From the NCBI RefSeq assembly GCF_014203835.1, contig NZ_JACHJW010000001.1, positions 5,406,501-5,470,500 of the forward strand: DNA of 64,000 nt. The letters are read 5' to 3'. The notes under the pieces are model-generated. The model did not search any database and had not been told where the DNA came from. It worked only from the letters and a program-made list of their open reading frames with translations. The translations under genes and the position numbers were made by a program. The DNA comes from Micromonospora polyrhachis. Lineage in GTDB: Bacteria > Actinomycetota > Actinomycetes > Mycobacteriales > Micromonosporaceae. Shown here in pieces: positions 33,093 through 42,179 of the stretch (within the stretch, counting starts at the first letter, position 1; every line of letters begins with the position of its first letter).

Positions 33093-33809
33093 GTGCTGTA
33101 CTGGCTGATGAAGTACATCATCCTCGGCCCCTGGCTGAAGCTGATCTTCCGGCCTCAGGTCGAGGGGAGGGAGAACGTCCCCGACACGGGGCCGGCGATC
33201 CTTGCCAGCAACCACCTGTCGTTCTCCGACTCGATCTTCATGCCCCTGATGGTCAAGCGCAAAGTAACCTTTGTGGCAAAAGCCGAATACTTCACCGGCA
33301 AGGGGATCAAGGGCTGGCTGACGAAGATGTTCTTCGTCGGCACCGGCACCATCCCGGTCGACCGCTCCGGTGGTCGCGCCGCCCGTGCCGCCCTGGACAC
33401 CCAGTTGCAGGTGCTGCGCCAGGGCAACATCGCCGGGATCTACCCGGAGGGCACCCGCTCGCCGGACGGCCGGCTCTACCGGGGCAAGACCGGCGTGGCC
33501 CGGCTCGCCCTGGACAGCGGTGCCCCGGTCATTCCGGTGGTGATGCTCAATGCCGACGAGATCCAGCCGCCCGGCAAGCTGATACCGAAGATCCGGCAGG
33601 TGAAGATCCGGTTCGGGAAACCGCTGGACTTCTCCCGCTACGCCAGGATGTCCGGTGACCGCTTCGTCGAACGCGCCATCACCGACGAGATCATGTACGA
33701 ACTGATGGAACTCTCCGGCCGCGAGTACGTCGACATGTACGCCCAGAAGGTGAAGAACCAGCAGGCCACGACGAGTACCACCGAACCGGTCGAGCCGATC
33801 GCGGCCTGA
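33093..33809 (+). CDS. 1-acyl-sn-glycerol-3-phosphate acyltransferase (PlsC)
   Basis: The protein has 238 residues. I chose the GTG at 33093 (VLYWLMKYIILGPWLKLI) because GGAAGG lies about 6 bases upstream, while the frame upstream is not protein-like. The acyltransferase motif NHLSFSD (NHx4D), the block GTIPVDRSGG and YPEGTRSPDG are present. It transfers an acyl chain to lysophosphatidate or a similar acceptor at the inner membrane. Length is usual for actinobacterial PlsC. The upstream 32808-33092 region shows no gene. Confidence 0.93.
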   Translation: MLYWLMKYIILGPWLKLIFRPQVEGRENVPDTGPAILASNHLSFSDSIFMPLMVKRKVTFVAKAEYFTGKGIKGWLTKMFFVGTGTIPVDRSGGRAARAALDTQLQVLRQGNIAGIYPEGTRSPDGRLYRGKTGVARLALDSGAPVIPVVMLNADEIQPPGKLIPKIRQVKIRFGKPLDFSRYARMSGDRFVERAITDEIMYELMELSGREYVDMYAQKVKNQQATTSTTEPVEPIAA

Positions 33810-33867
33810 CAGTCCGATCGGCGCGCTCCTCGAAGGTCGGCGGCTCGCCGGGGACCGCGCAGCGGGG

Positions 33868-36800
33868 TCAGGTGCCGGGTCGGCTGAGCCGCAGCAGGCC
33901 CGGAGCGCCGTTTCGGTGTGCGAACGCCCGTACCTCGGCGAGCGTGTTCTGCCCGAAGACCCGGTCCCCGGCCCGGTCCAGTTCCCCGACCGCCAGTGCC
34001 AGCGCCAGCATCCGGTCGGTGATGGCCGGGATCTGCGTGTAGATCTCCGCCGCGGCGGTGTAGAGCTGGGCCGCCCGGGCGTGGTCCCCGTCGGCGGCGG
34101 CCACCGCGGCGGTCACCGTCTGGAGGGCACCGTCCGCCCACGGCGTACGGTGGCCGACCCGGTCGAGCATGCCGCGCACCCGTACGGCGGCGTCCCGACC
34201 GGCCAGGGCAGCAGCGAACGCGGCGGCGGCGACCCATTCACCGCTGGCCAGGGCCGGCACCTTCAGCCATGATTCGGCCAGTTCCGTGAGGAGCGCGTCG
34301 GCTTCCGCCCGGCGACCCTCCAGGCTCCGGCACAGCGCGGCCAGGCCCAGCATGGTCCAGTGCAGCCGATGGAAGCCGCTGCGCCGGGCGGTGTCGAGGG
34401 CGTCCGTGACATCGTCCGACGGCAGCCCAGCCGGCTGCTCGGCCACCACCGCACCGGCACCGGCTCCGGGTTCGGCTCCCGTCTCGGCCCCTGCTCCTTG
34501 GGTACTTGTCGGTGCGGCGGGAACCGGCTGGCCGCGCAGTACCCGTAGGCAGGCCCGCAGCCCCCGGACCTGCATGTCCCACGCGCCGGCGGGAGTGTCG
34601 ACGAAGGCATCCGCCGCCTGTAGCAGCCGACCGAACTCGCCGTCGAAGTAGGCGCGCATCGCCTCTGCCGAGTAGCCGGTGGTCAGAGCGGCACCGTTGG
34701 CGGTCGACGCCGAGGTGAGCAGATTGTTGGACCGGATCCAGTCACCCTCCTCGCGGATCGCGTACGCGAGGTTCTGCACTGCCCGTTGCAGGGCGAGTAG
34801 CTGGTGCTTCTGGCAGAACTGGGTGGCGGCGTGCAGCTCGTCCAGCCCGGCCCGGTCACCGGCCTGGTAGCGGGCCACGGCCATGGTGATCCGGGCATCG
34901 GTCTGGGTCTCGACCAGTCCCAACCGTTCAGCGATCTCCGCTGCGGCCCCCGCTGCGGCGATCGCCGGATCACGCTCGTAGTTGAGCATGTGCAGCCGTC
35001 CCAACTCGGCATAGGCCTGGGCCTTCTGCGCGGTGTCCGGCAGCGGATCGAACAGTTCGACGGCCCGGTCCAGCCTGATCAGCGCGGTGGTCCGGTCGGT
35101 CTGTAGCCAGGCCGCCTGACCCAGCAGCGTCCAGGCTCGAGCCGCGCAGGCCGGGTCGCCGTACGCGAACAACTGGTCGGCCAGGGTGGTGAGCTGCTCG
35201 GTGCCGCCACCGGAGAGGAAGGCGCTGCCGTTGTGGTAGAACGCGATCTCGGTGCTGAGCAGTTCCAGTTGCAGCCGGCTGAGCGGGTCGGCGTCGCCGG
35301 CGAGGGCGAGCGCCCGACCGGCGTGGCTGGCCGCGGCGTCGAGGACGTGCAGGGCGTACGCCCGCCGTGCCGCGCGGTGCAGCGCCTCGCGGGCGGCCGA
35401 GGCGTACCGGTCGGTCCGCATGTCGAGGGTGCGGGCGATCTCGTGCGCCGCCCACCGGTGGTGGGCCAGGACCTCGGCCAGATCGGTGGCCCGACTCCGG
35501 GACAGGGTGTCCAGCCAGTCGGCGGTACGTTCGTGCCGGGCGACCCGTTCGGTCCGCGGCAGCCGCTGGTAGCAGACGTCGCGGACCAGGATGTGCCGGA
35601 ACCGGAACTCCGGCTGCCCGGCCATGGTCGAGCCGGGCTGCTCGTGTACGAAGTCGCGTTGCTCCAGGCGGCGCAGCGCCCGTTCGACGGACTCCACCGG
35701 TTGCCCGAGGGCCGCAGCCACCGCACCGGGCCAGAACTGCATCCCGACCACCGAGGCGGCGAGCAGCACCGCCCGGTCCTGGGTGTCGAGCAGGTCGACC
35801 CGGTTGGCGATGACGGCGTGCACACTGTCCGGCATCGGCAGGCCGTGGTGTTTCTCCAGTGACCACCCCTGGACCGACCGGCGCAACGTGCCCTGCTCGA
35901 TCAGCATCCGGACGTACTCGTGGGCATAGAGCGGGTTGCCATCGGCGACCTCGACCAGCGGGTGGAGCATGTCCGCGGTGAACGTCGCCTGCCCGAACAT
36001 GTGCGCGTAGAGCGAGGCGATGCCACTGTTGCGTAGCGGCGGCAGGGTGATGGTAAGCGAACCGGTGATGGTGCCGGCCCAGCTGGGATCACGGTTGACC
36101 AGCTCGGGTCGGGCGGTGCAGAGCAGCAGCAACGGCACATCGCGGGCGGACGCGCCGAGCAGTTCGACGAAGCGCAGCATCGCCTCGTCGGCCCAGTGCA
36201 GGTCCTCGAAGACCAGTACGGTCGGCCGGCGCGTGGCCAGCGCGATGAGGAACCGCCGCCAGGCCGACTCGGTCTCCTCGGCCGGCAGACTGGGACCGGG
36301 CAGGCCGACCAGCGGGCAGAGTGCGTCCACGAGCCGGTCCGCCTCACCCGGCCCCACCAGCTCGTGTACGGCCGAGCGAAGCCGGGCAGCGGCGGCGGTG
36401 GCCAGGTCGGTGTCGAGGATGCCCGCCTCGGCCTTGACGATGTCGGCCAGCGCGGCGAACGTGACGTTCTCCCCGAACGGCGGGCACCGCCCGGTACGCC
36501 AGGTCAGCGGCTGGTCGATGAGTCGTTCCGCGTGCCGGAACAGTTCCCGGATCAACCGACTCTTGCCGATCCCGGCCTGCCCGAAGACCGCCACCACCTG
36601 CGGGACCTGATCCCGGGTGCATCGGTGCAGGGCGTTGACCAGCAGGCCCAGCTCATGCTCGCGGTCGATCAACGGCGTGGAGTCGGGCTCCTGATCGGGT
36701 GGCTGCCGGGCCACCGGGGCCCGGGCCAGCCAGACCTCGGTCGGCGACGACCGGCCGCGCAGGGTCACCGGTGGCTGTTCCTCGTAGCGGACCGCATCCT

Positions 36801-37503
36801 TGGTCAGGAGGTAGGTGACGCCACAGGTCAACACGCCGCCGGGCGGGGCCATCGACTGGAGCCGGGAGGCGGTGTTGACCACGTCACCGGCGACGATGGC
36901 CTGACCCCCGTCTCGGGCCGCGGCCACGTCGACCAGTGCCTCCCCGGTGGCCACCCCCACCCGGAACCGCAACTCGTCGGTGCCGGTCGGGGCGTACCGA
37001 GTCAGCACCCGTTGCAGTTCCAGCCCCGCGCGTACGCAGCGCAGCGGGTCGTTCTCGGTCGCCACCGGTGCACCGAAGAGCGCCATGACGGCATCACCGA
37101 TGTACTTTTCCACCACCCCGCCGTACTGCCCGACCACCCGCCGGGCCGCGGAGAAGAACCCCGTCTGCATGCCCCGGACCAGCTCCGGGTCGGCGCGTTC
37201 GACGTACGGAGTGAAGTCGATCAGATCGACGAAGAGCACACTCACCCGACGTCGGTCCTCCTGGGCCGTCGACGCTGGCCGGGGCGGCCCGCCCATCCGT
37301 GGCTTACCGCAGGAGGTGCAGAACGCCGCATCGGCGACGAGCGGACGATCGCAATGCGCACAGGCAGGAGTCAGCTCGGTCCCGCAGCCACCGCAGAAAC
37401 GGTCGCCGGCAGCGGCGGTCCGGCCGCACTGGGCACACGAAGCGGGGATGTCGTTTCCTCCAACTGATCGGGGCTGTCGTATCTGGTCGGTCCGACCAGA
37501 CAC
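33868..37503 (-). CDS. Zinc-ribbon adenylate cyclase-AAA-TPR regulator
   Basis: The protein has 1,211 residues. Two zinc ribbons (CAQCGRTA...FCGGC and CAHCDRPL...FCTSC) occupy about residues 23-70. A class III nucleotidyl cyclase domain follows at about 88-260, with metal Asp in VSVLFVDLIDFT, GDAVMALFG and the NTASRL segment. An AAA ATPase domain has AVFGQAGIGKSRLIRELF (Walker A) and VLVFEDLHWAD (Walker B). The rest, about 600 residues, is TPR-like. The combination is common in mycobacteria and actinomycetes as cyclase-like signalling regulators. No LuxR helix-turn-helix is seen at its end, so it may not bind DNA. Confidence 0.9.
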   Translation of the reverse strand: MSGRTDQIRQPRSVGGNDIPASCAQCGRTAAAGDRFCGGCGTELTPACAHCDRPLVADAAFCTSCGKPRMGGPPRPASTAQEDRRRVSVLFVDLIDFTPYVERADPELVRGMQTGFFSAARRVVGQYGGVVEKYIGDAVMALFGAPVATENDPLRCVRAGLELQRVLTRYAPTGTDELRFRVGVATGEALVDVAAARDGGQAIVAGDVVNTASRLQSMAPPGGVLTCGVTYLLTKDAVRYEEQPPVTLRGRSSPTEVWLARAPVARQPPDQEPDSTPLIDREHELGLLVNALHRCTRDQVPQVVAVFGQAGIGKSRLIRELFRHAERLIDQPLTWRTGRCPPFGENVTFAALADIVKAEAGILDTDLATAAAARLRSAVHELVGPGEADRLVDALCPLVGLPGPSLPAEETESAWRRFLIALATRRPTVLVFEDLHWADEAMLRFVELLGASARDVPLLLLCTARPELVNRDPSWAGTITGSLTITLPPLRNSGIASLYAHMFGQATFTADMLHPLVEVADGNPLYAHEYVRMLIEQGTLRRSVQGWSLEKHHGLPMPDSVHAVIANRVDLLDTQDRAVLLAASVVGMQFWPGAVAAALGQPVESVERALRRLEQRDFVHEQPGSTMAGQPEFRFRHILVRDVCYQRLPRTERVARHERTADWLDTLSRSRATDLAEVLAHHRWAAHEIARTLDMRTDRYASAAREALHRAARRAYALHVLDAAASHAGRALALAGDADPLSRLQLELLSTEIAFYHNGSAFLSGGGTEQLTTLADQLFAYGDPACAARAWTLLGQAAWLQTDRTTALIRLDRAVELFDPLPDTAQKAQAYAELGRLHMLNYERDPAIAAAGAAAEIAERLGLVETQTDARITMAVARYQAGDRAGLDELHAATQFCQKHQLLALQRAVQNLAYAIREEGDWIRSNNLLTSASTANGAALTTGYSAEAMRAYFDGEFGRLLQAADAFVDTPAGAWDMQVRGLRACLRVLRGQPVPAAPTSTQGAGAETGAEPGAGAGAVVAEQPAGLPSDDVTDALDTARRSGFHRLHWTMLGLAALCRSLEGRRAEADALLTELAESWLKVPALASGEWVAAAAFAAALAGRDAAVRVRGMLDRVGHRTPWADGALQTVTAAVAAADGDHARAAQLYTAAAEIYTQIPAITDRMLALALAVGELDRAGDRVFGQNTLAEVRAFAHRNGAPGLLRLSRPGT

Positions 37504-37653
37504 ATTCTGACGATCGGCCGGTTACGAGAGTGAGTATGGGTGTACTCGACCACTGTCGGGAACCCGGCTGTTGGCTAGTGGACAGTCCAACGAGTGGTGA
37601 ATCGGGCTACAGTCGAGCGGCCAAAATGAGTGATCACACGTGGGGAGATAGCC

Positions 37654-37857
37654 ATGGTGTACGTCCGGCTTGACGGTGAGTGGACCGACGGCGACGGAGT
37701 CAGCCACTCCGCGGGTGAAATGGTCGACGTGGACGCGGCCACCCTGGCCAAGCTGCAGGCCGAGGGGATCGTCGGCGGCGAGAAGACCGACTGGGCCGGC
37801 CCGACCGGTGGCAAGGAAGGCACGGACTGGGCGGGGCCGACCAGCACCCAGCCGTGA
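37654..37857 (+). CDS. Small hypothetical protein with repeated DWAGPT motif
   Basis: The protein has 67 residues, ATG preceded by GGGGAG. It begins MVYVRLDGEWTDGDGVSHSA, is acidic, and carries KTDWAGPTGGKEGTDWAGPT near its end, so the segment DWAGPT is repeated. No family is recognised. It has its own terminator immediately downstream, so it is probably an independent short transcript. Confidence 0.65.
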   Translation: MVYVRLDGEWTDGDGVSHSAGEMVDVDAATLAKLQAEGIVGGEKTDWAGPTGGKEGTDWAGPTSTQP

Positions 37858-37881
37858 GCTGCGGACTGACGAGCCGCAACT

Positions 37882-37917
37882 AAGACGTCCCGGACACCGC
37901 AGTGTCCGGGACGTCTT
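37882..37917. terminator. Strong hairpin terminator
   Basis: A perfect 16-bp stem (37882-37897, AAGACGTCCCGGACAC, with 37902-37917) and a four-base loop CGCA is followed by CTCTTTCG. It ends the small gene 37654-37857. Confidence 0.9.
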
Positions 37918-37934
37918 CTCTTTCGACAGTCTGT

Positions 37935-38039
37935 CAACGATCGGTCAGCGGTCGGGCGTTATCGGGCCCCATGCCGGCTTGCCGGCGCAGCGTCCAACGA
38001 TCGGTCAGCGGTCGGCCATGCCGGCTCGCCGGCGCAGCG
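37935..38039. repeat. Partial duplication of the crp gene 3' end
   Basis: CAACGATCGGTCAGCGGTCGG occurs at 37935-37955 and 37995-38015, exactly 60 bases apart. CCATGCCGGCTxGCCGGCGCAGCG occurs at 37969-37992 and 38016-38039. The second set is the 3' end of the crp gene and its flank, so the first set is a degenerate extra copy carrying about 13 extra bases. Confidence 0.8.
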
Positions 38040-38697
38040 CCCCCACGTCGGTCACGACGATCCGTCGCCCCTCGGTACGCAGCCAGCCTCGGCTGGCGAA
38101 CGATCCGATGGCCTGGTTGACGCTCTGCCGCGAACCGCCGGCCATCTCGGCGAGCTGGCTCTGGTTGAGCTCGATGGTGATCATCGGAGCCTGACTCTCC
38201 CCGGCCAGCCGGACCAGGGTCTTGGCCACCCGCCCTGGCAGGTCGAGGAAGACGTGGTCGGCGTTCTGCTCGGTGAGCCGACGGATCAGGCCACCGAGCG
38301 ACCGCATCACGGCGTCGAGGATGCGTGGGTTGGAGTGCACCAGTTCCATGAAGGCACCCCGGGACAGGGCCAACGCGGCGCAGTCCTCGATCGCCTCGGC
38401 TGACGCCGACCGGGTGGAGGCGTCCAGGAGGGACACCTCGCCGAGTACGTCGGGCGGGCGGATCACGTTCAGCACGGCCCGCTCGCCGGTCGGCGCGGTA
38501 CGGAACACGGCCACCGCGCCCCGGCGCAGCACGATGAGTGACTCGCCCGGGTCGTTCTCCACGAACAGCAGCTGACCCTTGCGGTACGTCCGGGGCACCG
38601 CCGCGGCGATCACCCGTTGGCGCACCTCCGGCTCGAGGCCGGCGAACATCTCGACACCAGTGAGCGCGTCACCTGGCTCCGACAGGCGAACCTCCAC
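38005..38697 (-). CDS. Crp/Fnr family transcriptional regulator
   Basis: The protein has 230 residues from GTG 38697 with GGGGAGGGG close upstream. The cyclic nucleotide-binding fold is at residues 15-130 (VLRRGAVAVFRTAP, VLGEVSLLDASTRSASAEAI), and the winged helix is at 150-225 with IELNQSQLAEMAGGSRQSVNQ, a Crp-type recognition helix. This is the common GlxR/Crp-like type. Whether it binds cAMP is not settled: the motif GEVSLLDASTRSAS lacks the full consensus of Crp (GExALL...RxA). It is divergent from the RNase AS gene with a 554-bp gap. Confidence 0.9.
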   Translation of the reverse strand: MEVRLSEPGDALTGVEMFAGLEPEVRQRVIAAAVPRTYRKGQLLFVENDPGESLIVLRRGAVAVFRTAPTGERAVLNVIRPPDVLGEVSLLDASTRSASAEAIEDCAALALSRGAFMELVHSNPRILDAVMRSLGGLIRRLTEQNADHVFLDLPGRVAKTLVRLAGESQAPMITIELNQSQLAEMAGGSRQSVNQAIGSFASRGWLRTEGRRIVVTDVGALRRRAGMADR

Positions 38698-39251
38698 GGC
38701 CCAACCCCTCCCCGGTTTAGGACCACATCTTGCTCCTCGCCGGACCTGTGTCGCCCGGGTGCAAGGTGAACTGACACCGGTTACCTGTCCGGTAGCGGTA
38801 CACATCAGATCATGGCTGTCCTGTCGCGTGCTGTACACCCCTCCAATCACTTCTGTGACAGTCCTGAGTCCTGGCAACGGTCATTCTGGAGTCCGGATCC
38901 GCTGCTGGGTGGGGGCCGTACGGGGGCGGTGGCGGATCGGGGCCGAGGGGTGCCGTGGCCCGGCCGGGGTAGGAATGGACACCTGCTCCGGCCGGGCACG
39001 GGCATTTGGCCGATCGGCCGATGAGGGGGAGGTCGCGACGGCATTGCCAACCGACTGCCGGTGTGGTTCGCGCGACGATAGGCCACCAAAAGATCGACCA
39101 ATGGAAAGATCGGCAAGCGGTAAAGATCGGTAACCAAAAGCGCGGTGATCCGTTGGGGAGGGCGGTCACCGCGCTTTCGGATTTGTCCCTGATTCGGCCC
39201 AGCGTGGCCCCGGTGATCGGCGATCAAGCCGGATCGGCGAGGATGACGCCG
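38698..39251. other. 554-bp divergent intergenic region
   Basis: No convincing gene is seen. It holds the promoters of crp (-) and RNase AS (+). AAAGATCG is repeated at 39089-39096, 39105-39112 and 39122-39129 (spacing 16 and 17). A perfect 12-bp hairpin lies at 39137-39177, 75 nt before the RNase AS start. Confidence 0.6.
39137..39177. terminator. Hairpin in leader of RNase AS gene
   Basis: AAAGCGCGGTGA (39137-39148) pairs perfectly with TCACCGCGCTTT (39166-39177). Without a known upstream gene, it could be the end of a small RNA or an attenuator in the leader of the RNase AS gene. Confidence 0.55.
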
Positions 39252-39746
39252 ATGGTTTACCGCTATTTCTACGACTGTGAGTTCATCGAGGACGGCCGGA
39301 TCATCGACCTCGTGTCGATCGGCGTCGTCGACGAGTACGGCCGCGAGTTCTACGCGGTCTCCACCGAGTTCGACGACTCCCGGGCGGTGCCCTGGGTGCG
39401 CCGTAACGTCCTCGACAAGCTGCCCTCGCCGGCCGACCGGGCGTGGCGCTCCCGGCAGCGCATCCGGGACGATCTCTACGAGTTCTTGATGGAGCCGGTG
39501 CGGGATCGGCCGGCGGAACGGCTGGAGCTGTGGGCCTGGTACGCCGCGTACGACCACGTGGCATTGGCCCAGCTCTGGGGCTCGATGACCGAGCTGCCCC
39601 GGGAGATCCCCCGGTTCACCAAGGATCTGCGCCAGGTCTGGGACGACCAGGGGCGACCCCCACTGCCCGATGCGGCGGCCGAGCGGCACGACGCACTGGT
39701 CGACGCCCGACACAACCTGGCCCGCTGGCGGGCCATGGGCGGCTGA
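39252..39746 (+). CDS. RNase AS-type 3'-5' exoribonuclease
   Basis: The protein has 164 residues from ATG 39252 (MVYRYFYDCEFIEDGRIIDL); a second ATG three codons earlier is possible. The acidic residues of the DEDD exonuclease are D and E in YDCEFIEDG, an Asp in the AYDHVALAQLWGSM segment, and the later HDALVDARHNLARW (His-Asp). The sequence is close to the Mycobacterium tuberculosis Rv2179c type (YDTEFIEDG), which degrades adenylate-rich RNA. The role is RNA turnover in the cytoplasm. Divergent from the Crp regulator. Confidence 0.88.
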   Translation: MVYRYFYDCEFIEDGRIIDLVSIGVVDEYGREFYAVSTEFDDSRAVPWVRRNVLDKLPSPADRAWRSRQRIRDDLYEFLMEPVRDRPAERLELWAWYAAYDHVALAQLWGSMTELPREIPRFTKDLRQVWDDQGRPPLPDAAAERHDALVDARHNLARWRAMGG

Positions 39747-39992
39747 CCAGTGTTGCCGCGACACGCGGTCGACGCGCGAGTTCGCGCCGGTCGGCGTGTC
39801 CCGCTGCCCGTGCCTGATCAAGGCACCTCTTCCGCGTACGGGAGGCGGGGTGCGCTGGCCTGGCCTTCGACGGGCGACTACAGTGCGCAATGGCGGCCCG
39901 CCCCGGGCCGGCAACGACGCCGACGGTCTGACGTGACTCGACCCTGGGGCTCTACTGGGTCTGCCCAATAGCTCCTGGAGGATGAGCAGATC

Positions 39993-41021
39993 ATGCGTAT
40001 CGGCGTGCTCACCGGCGGTGGTGACTGCCCAGGTCTGAACGCGGTGATCCGGGCGGTCGTGCGTAAGGGCGTGGACGTCTACGGACACGAGTTCGTGGGC
40101 TTCCGGGACGGGTGGCGTGGCCCGCTGGAGGGGCTGACCCGGCCGCTCGGTATCGCGGACGTACGCGGCATCCTGCCCCGGGGTGGCACCATCCTCGGTT
40201 CCTCCCGGACCAACCCGTTCAAGATCGAGAACGGGGTCGAGCGGATCAAGGACAACCTCGCCGCGCAGGGCGTCGACGCGCTGATCGCGATCGGCGGCGA
40301 GGACACCCTGGGCGTGGCCACCAAGCTCTACGAGCTGGGTGTCCAGGTCATCGGGGTGCCGAAGACGATCGACAACGACCTCGGCGCGACCGACTACACC
40401 TTCGGCTTCGACACCGCGGTCAACATCGCCATGGAGGCGATCGACCGGCTGCACACCACGGCGGAGAGCCACCACCGCACCCTGGTGGTCGAGGTGATGG
40501 GCCGGCACGCCGGCTGGATCGCGCTGCACGCCGGCCTCGCCGGTGGCGCCAACGTGATCCTGCTGCCCGAACGGCAGTTCGACGTCGAGCAGGTCGCCAC
40601 CTACGTCGAGAAGCGGTTCCAGAAGCAGTACGCCCCGATCGTGGTGGTAGCCGAGGGCGCCCACCCCCTCGACGGCCAGATGCAGCTGCACAACCAGGAA
40701 CTCGACGCGTTCGGCCACGTCCGCCTCGGCGGCATCGGCCAGTGGCTCGCCGAGCAGATCGAGGCCAAGACCGGCAAGGAGGCCCGGACGGTCGTACTCG
40801 GGCACATCCAGCGCGGTGGCACACCCACCGCGTTCGACCGGGTGCTGGCCACCCGGCTCGGTCTGCACGCGATCGACGCCGTCCACGAGGGCGATTGGGG
40901 CAAGATGATGGCCATGCAGGGCACCGACATCGTGCGGGTGCCGCTGGCCGAGGCGACCCGGGAGCTGAAGACCGTGCCGCTGGAGCGGTACGCCGAAGCC
41001 GAGGTCTTCTTCGGTAGCTGA
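39993..41021 (+). CDS. pfp: Phosphofructokinase, probably pyrophosphate-dependent
   Basis: The protein has 342 residues, with ATG after GGAGGATGAGCAG. PfkA-fold motifs are VLTGGGDCPGLNAVIRAVV, ILGSSRTNPFK, IGGEDTLGVATKL, GVPKTIDNDL, MGRHAGWIALHAG and LGHIQRGGTPTAFDR. The residue after GGE is Asp where ATP-dependent enzymes have Gly, and PKTIDND has Lys where ATP enzymes have Gly (PGTIDND). Both marks point to PPi as phosphoryl donor, as in the Amycolatopsis methanolica PPi-PFK. It converts fructose 6-phosphate to fructose 1,6-bisphosphate in glycolysis. Confidence 0.9.
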   Translation: MRIGVLTGGGDCPGLNAVIRAVVRKGVDVYGHEFVGFRDGWRGPLEGLTRPLGIADVRGILPRGGTILGSSRTNPFKIENGVERIKDNLAAQGVDALIAIGGEDTLGVATKLYELGVQVIGVPKTIDNDLGATDYTFGFDTAVNIAMEAIDRLHTTAESHHRTLVVEVMGRHAGWIALHAGLAGGANVILLPERQFDVEQVATYVEKRFQKQYAPIVVVAEGAHPLDGQMQLHNQELDAFGHVRLGGIGQWLAEQIEAKTGKEARTVVLGHIQRGGTPTAFDRVLATRLGLHAIDAVHEGDWGKMMAMQGTDIVRVPLAEATRELKTVPLERYAEAEVFFGS

Positions 41022-41129
41022 GGTCGACAACGGAAGATCGATCGGTGGGCGGCCTCGTCGTACGATGCGACGGGCCGCCCGCCTGCGGCCGGCACCGTCC
41101 GGTCGGACCAGCGGAGAGGGGTACGGCAG

Positions 41130-41957
41130 ATGACGTCCGGTGACTCGGCGGTGTCGACCGTTGCCGTGCTCGGTGCGGGCAAGATGGGTGAGCTGGTGCT
41201 CTCCGGCCTGCTGCGCGCCGGTTGGCCGGTAGACCGGCTGCTCGTCACCGCCCGCCGCCCGGAACGCGCCGCCGAACTGGCCACCCGCTACGGCGTACGG
41301 GTGGTGGACAACCTCACCGCGGTGGCCGACGCCGACGTGCTCGCCGTCGGCGTCAAGCCGCAGGACGCGGCCGCGTTGCTCGACGAGATCGGCCCCAAGA
41401 TCTCCGCCGACCAGTTGGTGATCTCGCTCTGTGCCGGGCTGCCATCGAGCTTCTTCGGCCGGCGCCTGGTCGACGGCACCCCGGTGGTCCGGGTGATGAC
41501 CAACACCCCGGCCCGGGTCGACCAGGCGATGACCGCGATCTCGGCCGGTCCGCACGCCACCGAGGCGCACCTCGCCCTGGCCGAGGCGATGTTCGCCCCG
41601 CTCGGCACCACCATCCAGGTGCCGGAGTCACAGCAGGACGCGGTGACCGCACTCTCCGGCTCCGGCCCGGCCTATTTCTATCTGCTGGTCGAAGCGATGA
41701 TCGACGCGGGCGTCCTGCTCGGCCTGCCCCGCGCGACCGCCCACGAGTTGATCGTGCAAACCGCGATCGGCTCCGCCACCATGCTGCGCGACTCCGGCGA
41801 GCATCCGGTCAAGCTGCGCGAGGCGGTGACCTCCCCGGCCGGCACCACCAGCGTCGCCCTCCGTGAGTTGGAAAACCACGGGGTACGCGCCGCGCTGCTC
41901 GCCGCCCTCGAAGCCGCCCGCAACCGGGCCCAGGAACTCGCCGCCCAGTCGGAGTAG
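41130..41957 (+). CDS. proC: Pyrroline-5-carboxylate reductase
   Basis: The protein has 275 residues. The NAD(P)-binding start VAVLGAGKMGELVLSGLL, the block VGVKPQDAAALLDE, VRVMTNTPARVDQAMT, the substrate site ALSGSGPAYFYLLVEAM and the signature EHPVKLREAVTSPAGTT are complete. It reduces pyrroline-5-carboxylate to L-proline, the last step of proline biosynthesis. Length is normal. It lies 108 nt after the phosphofructokinase gene. Confidence 0.95.
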   Translation: MTSGDSAVSTVAVLGAGKMGELVLSGLLRAGWPVDRLLVTARRPERAAELATRYGVRVVDNLTAVADADVLAVGVKPQDAAALLDEIGPKISADQLVISLCAGLPSSFFGRRLVDGTPVVRVMTNTPARVDQAMTAISAGPHATEAHLALAEAMFAPLGTTIQVPESQQDAVTALSGSGPAYFYLLVEAMIDAGVLLGLPRATAHELIVQTAIGSATMLRDSGEHPVKLREAVTSPAGTTSVALRELENHGVRAALLAALEAARNRAQELAAQSE

Positions 41958-42179
41958 CCGACCGCCTGGGCATAGCGCATGTCCTCTGGCGTAGCACATG
42001 CGGTGTCCGCATCGGTAGTTTGGTCGCCTCCGTCTAGTGCCTACCGCTGCTGTGCTGACTGCGTGTGTCAATTTACTGACAGGCGAGTGATGTCCGAAAT
42101 TGATAGATCGATGACGAAATCCTCTTGATCTTGTGGCCTATACTCCGGGGCGTATTTCGCGTCTACGGGGAGGATGCGC

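Noticed and set aside
38847-41570. A 907-codon open frame on the minus strand across RNase AS, phosphofructokinase and proC
   Set aside because: It runs antisense to three well-conserved genes and has no domain. The length comes from the codon bias of the plus-strand genes.
41975-42010. A terminator after proC formed by GCGCATGT and ACATGCG
   Set aside because: The arms are only about 7 bp with a long loop, too weak to call.
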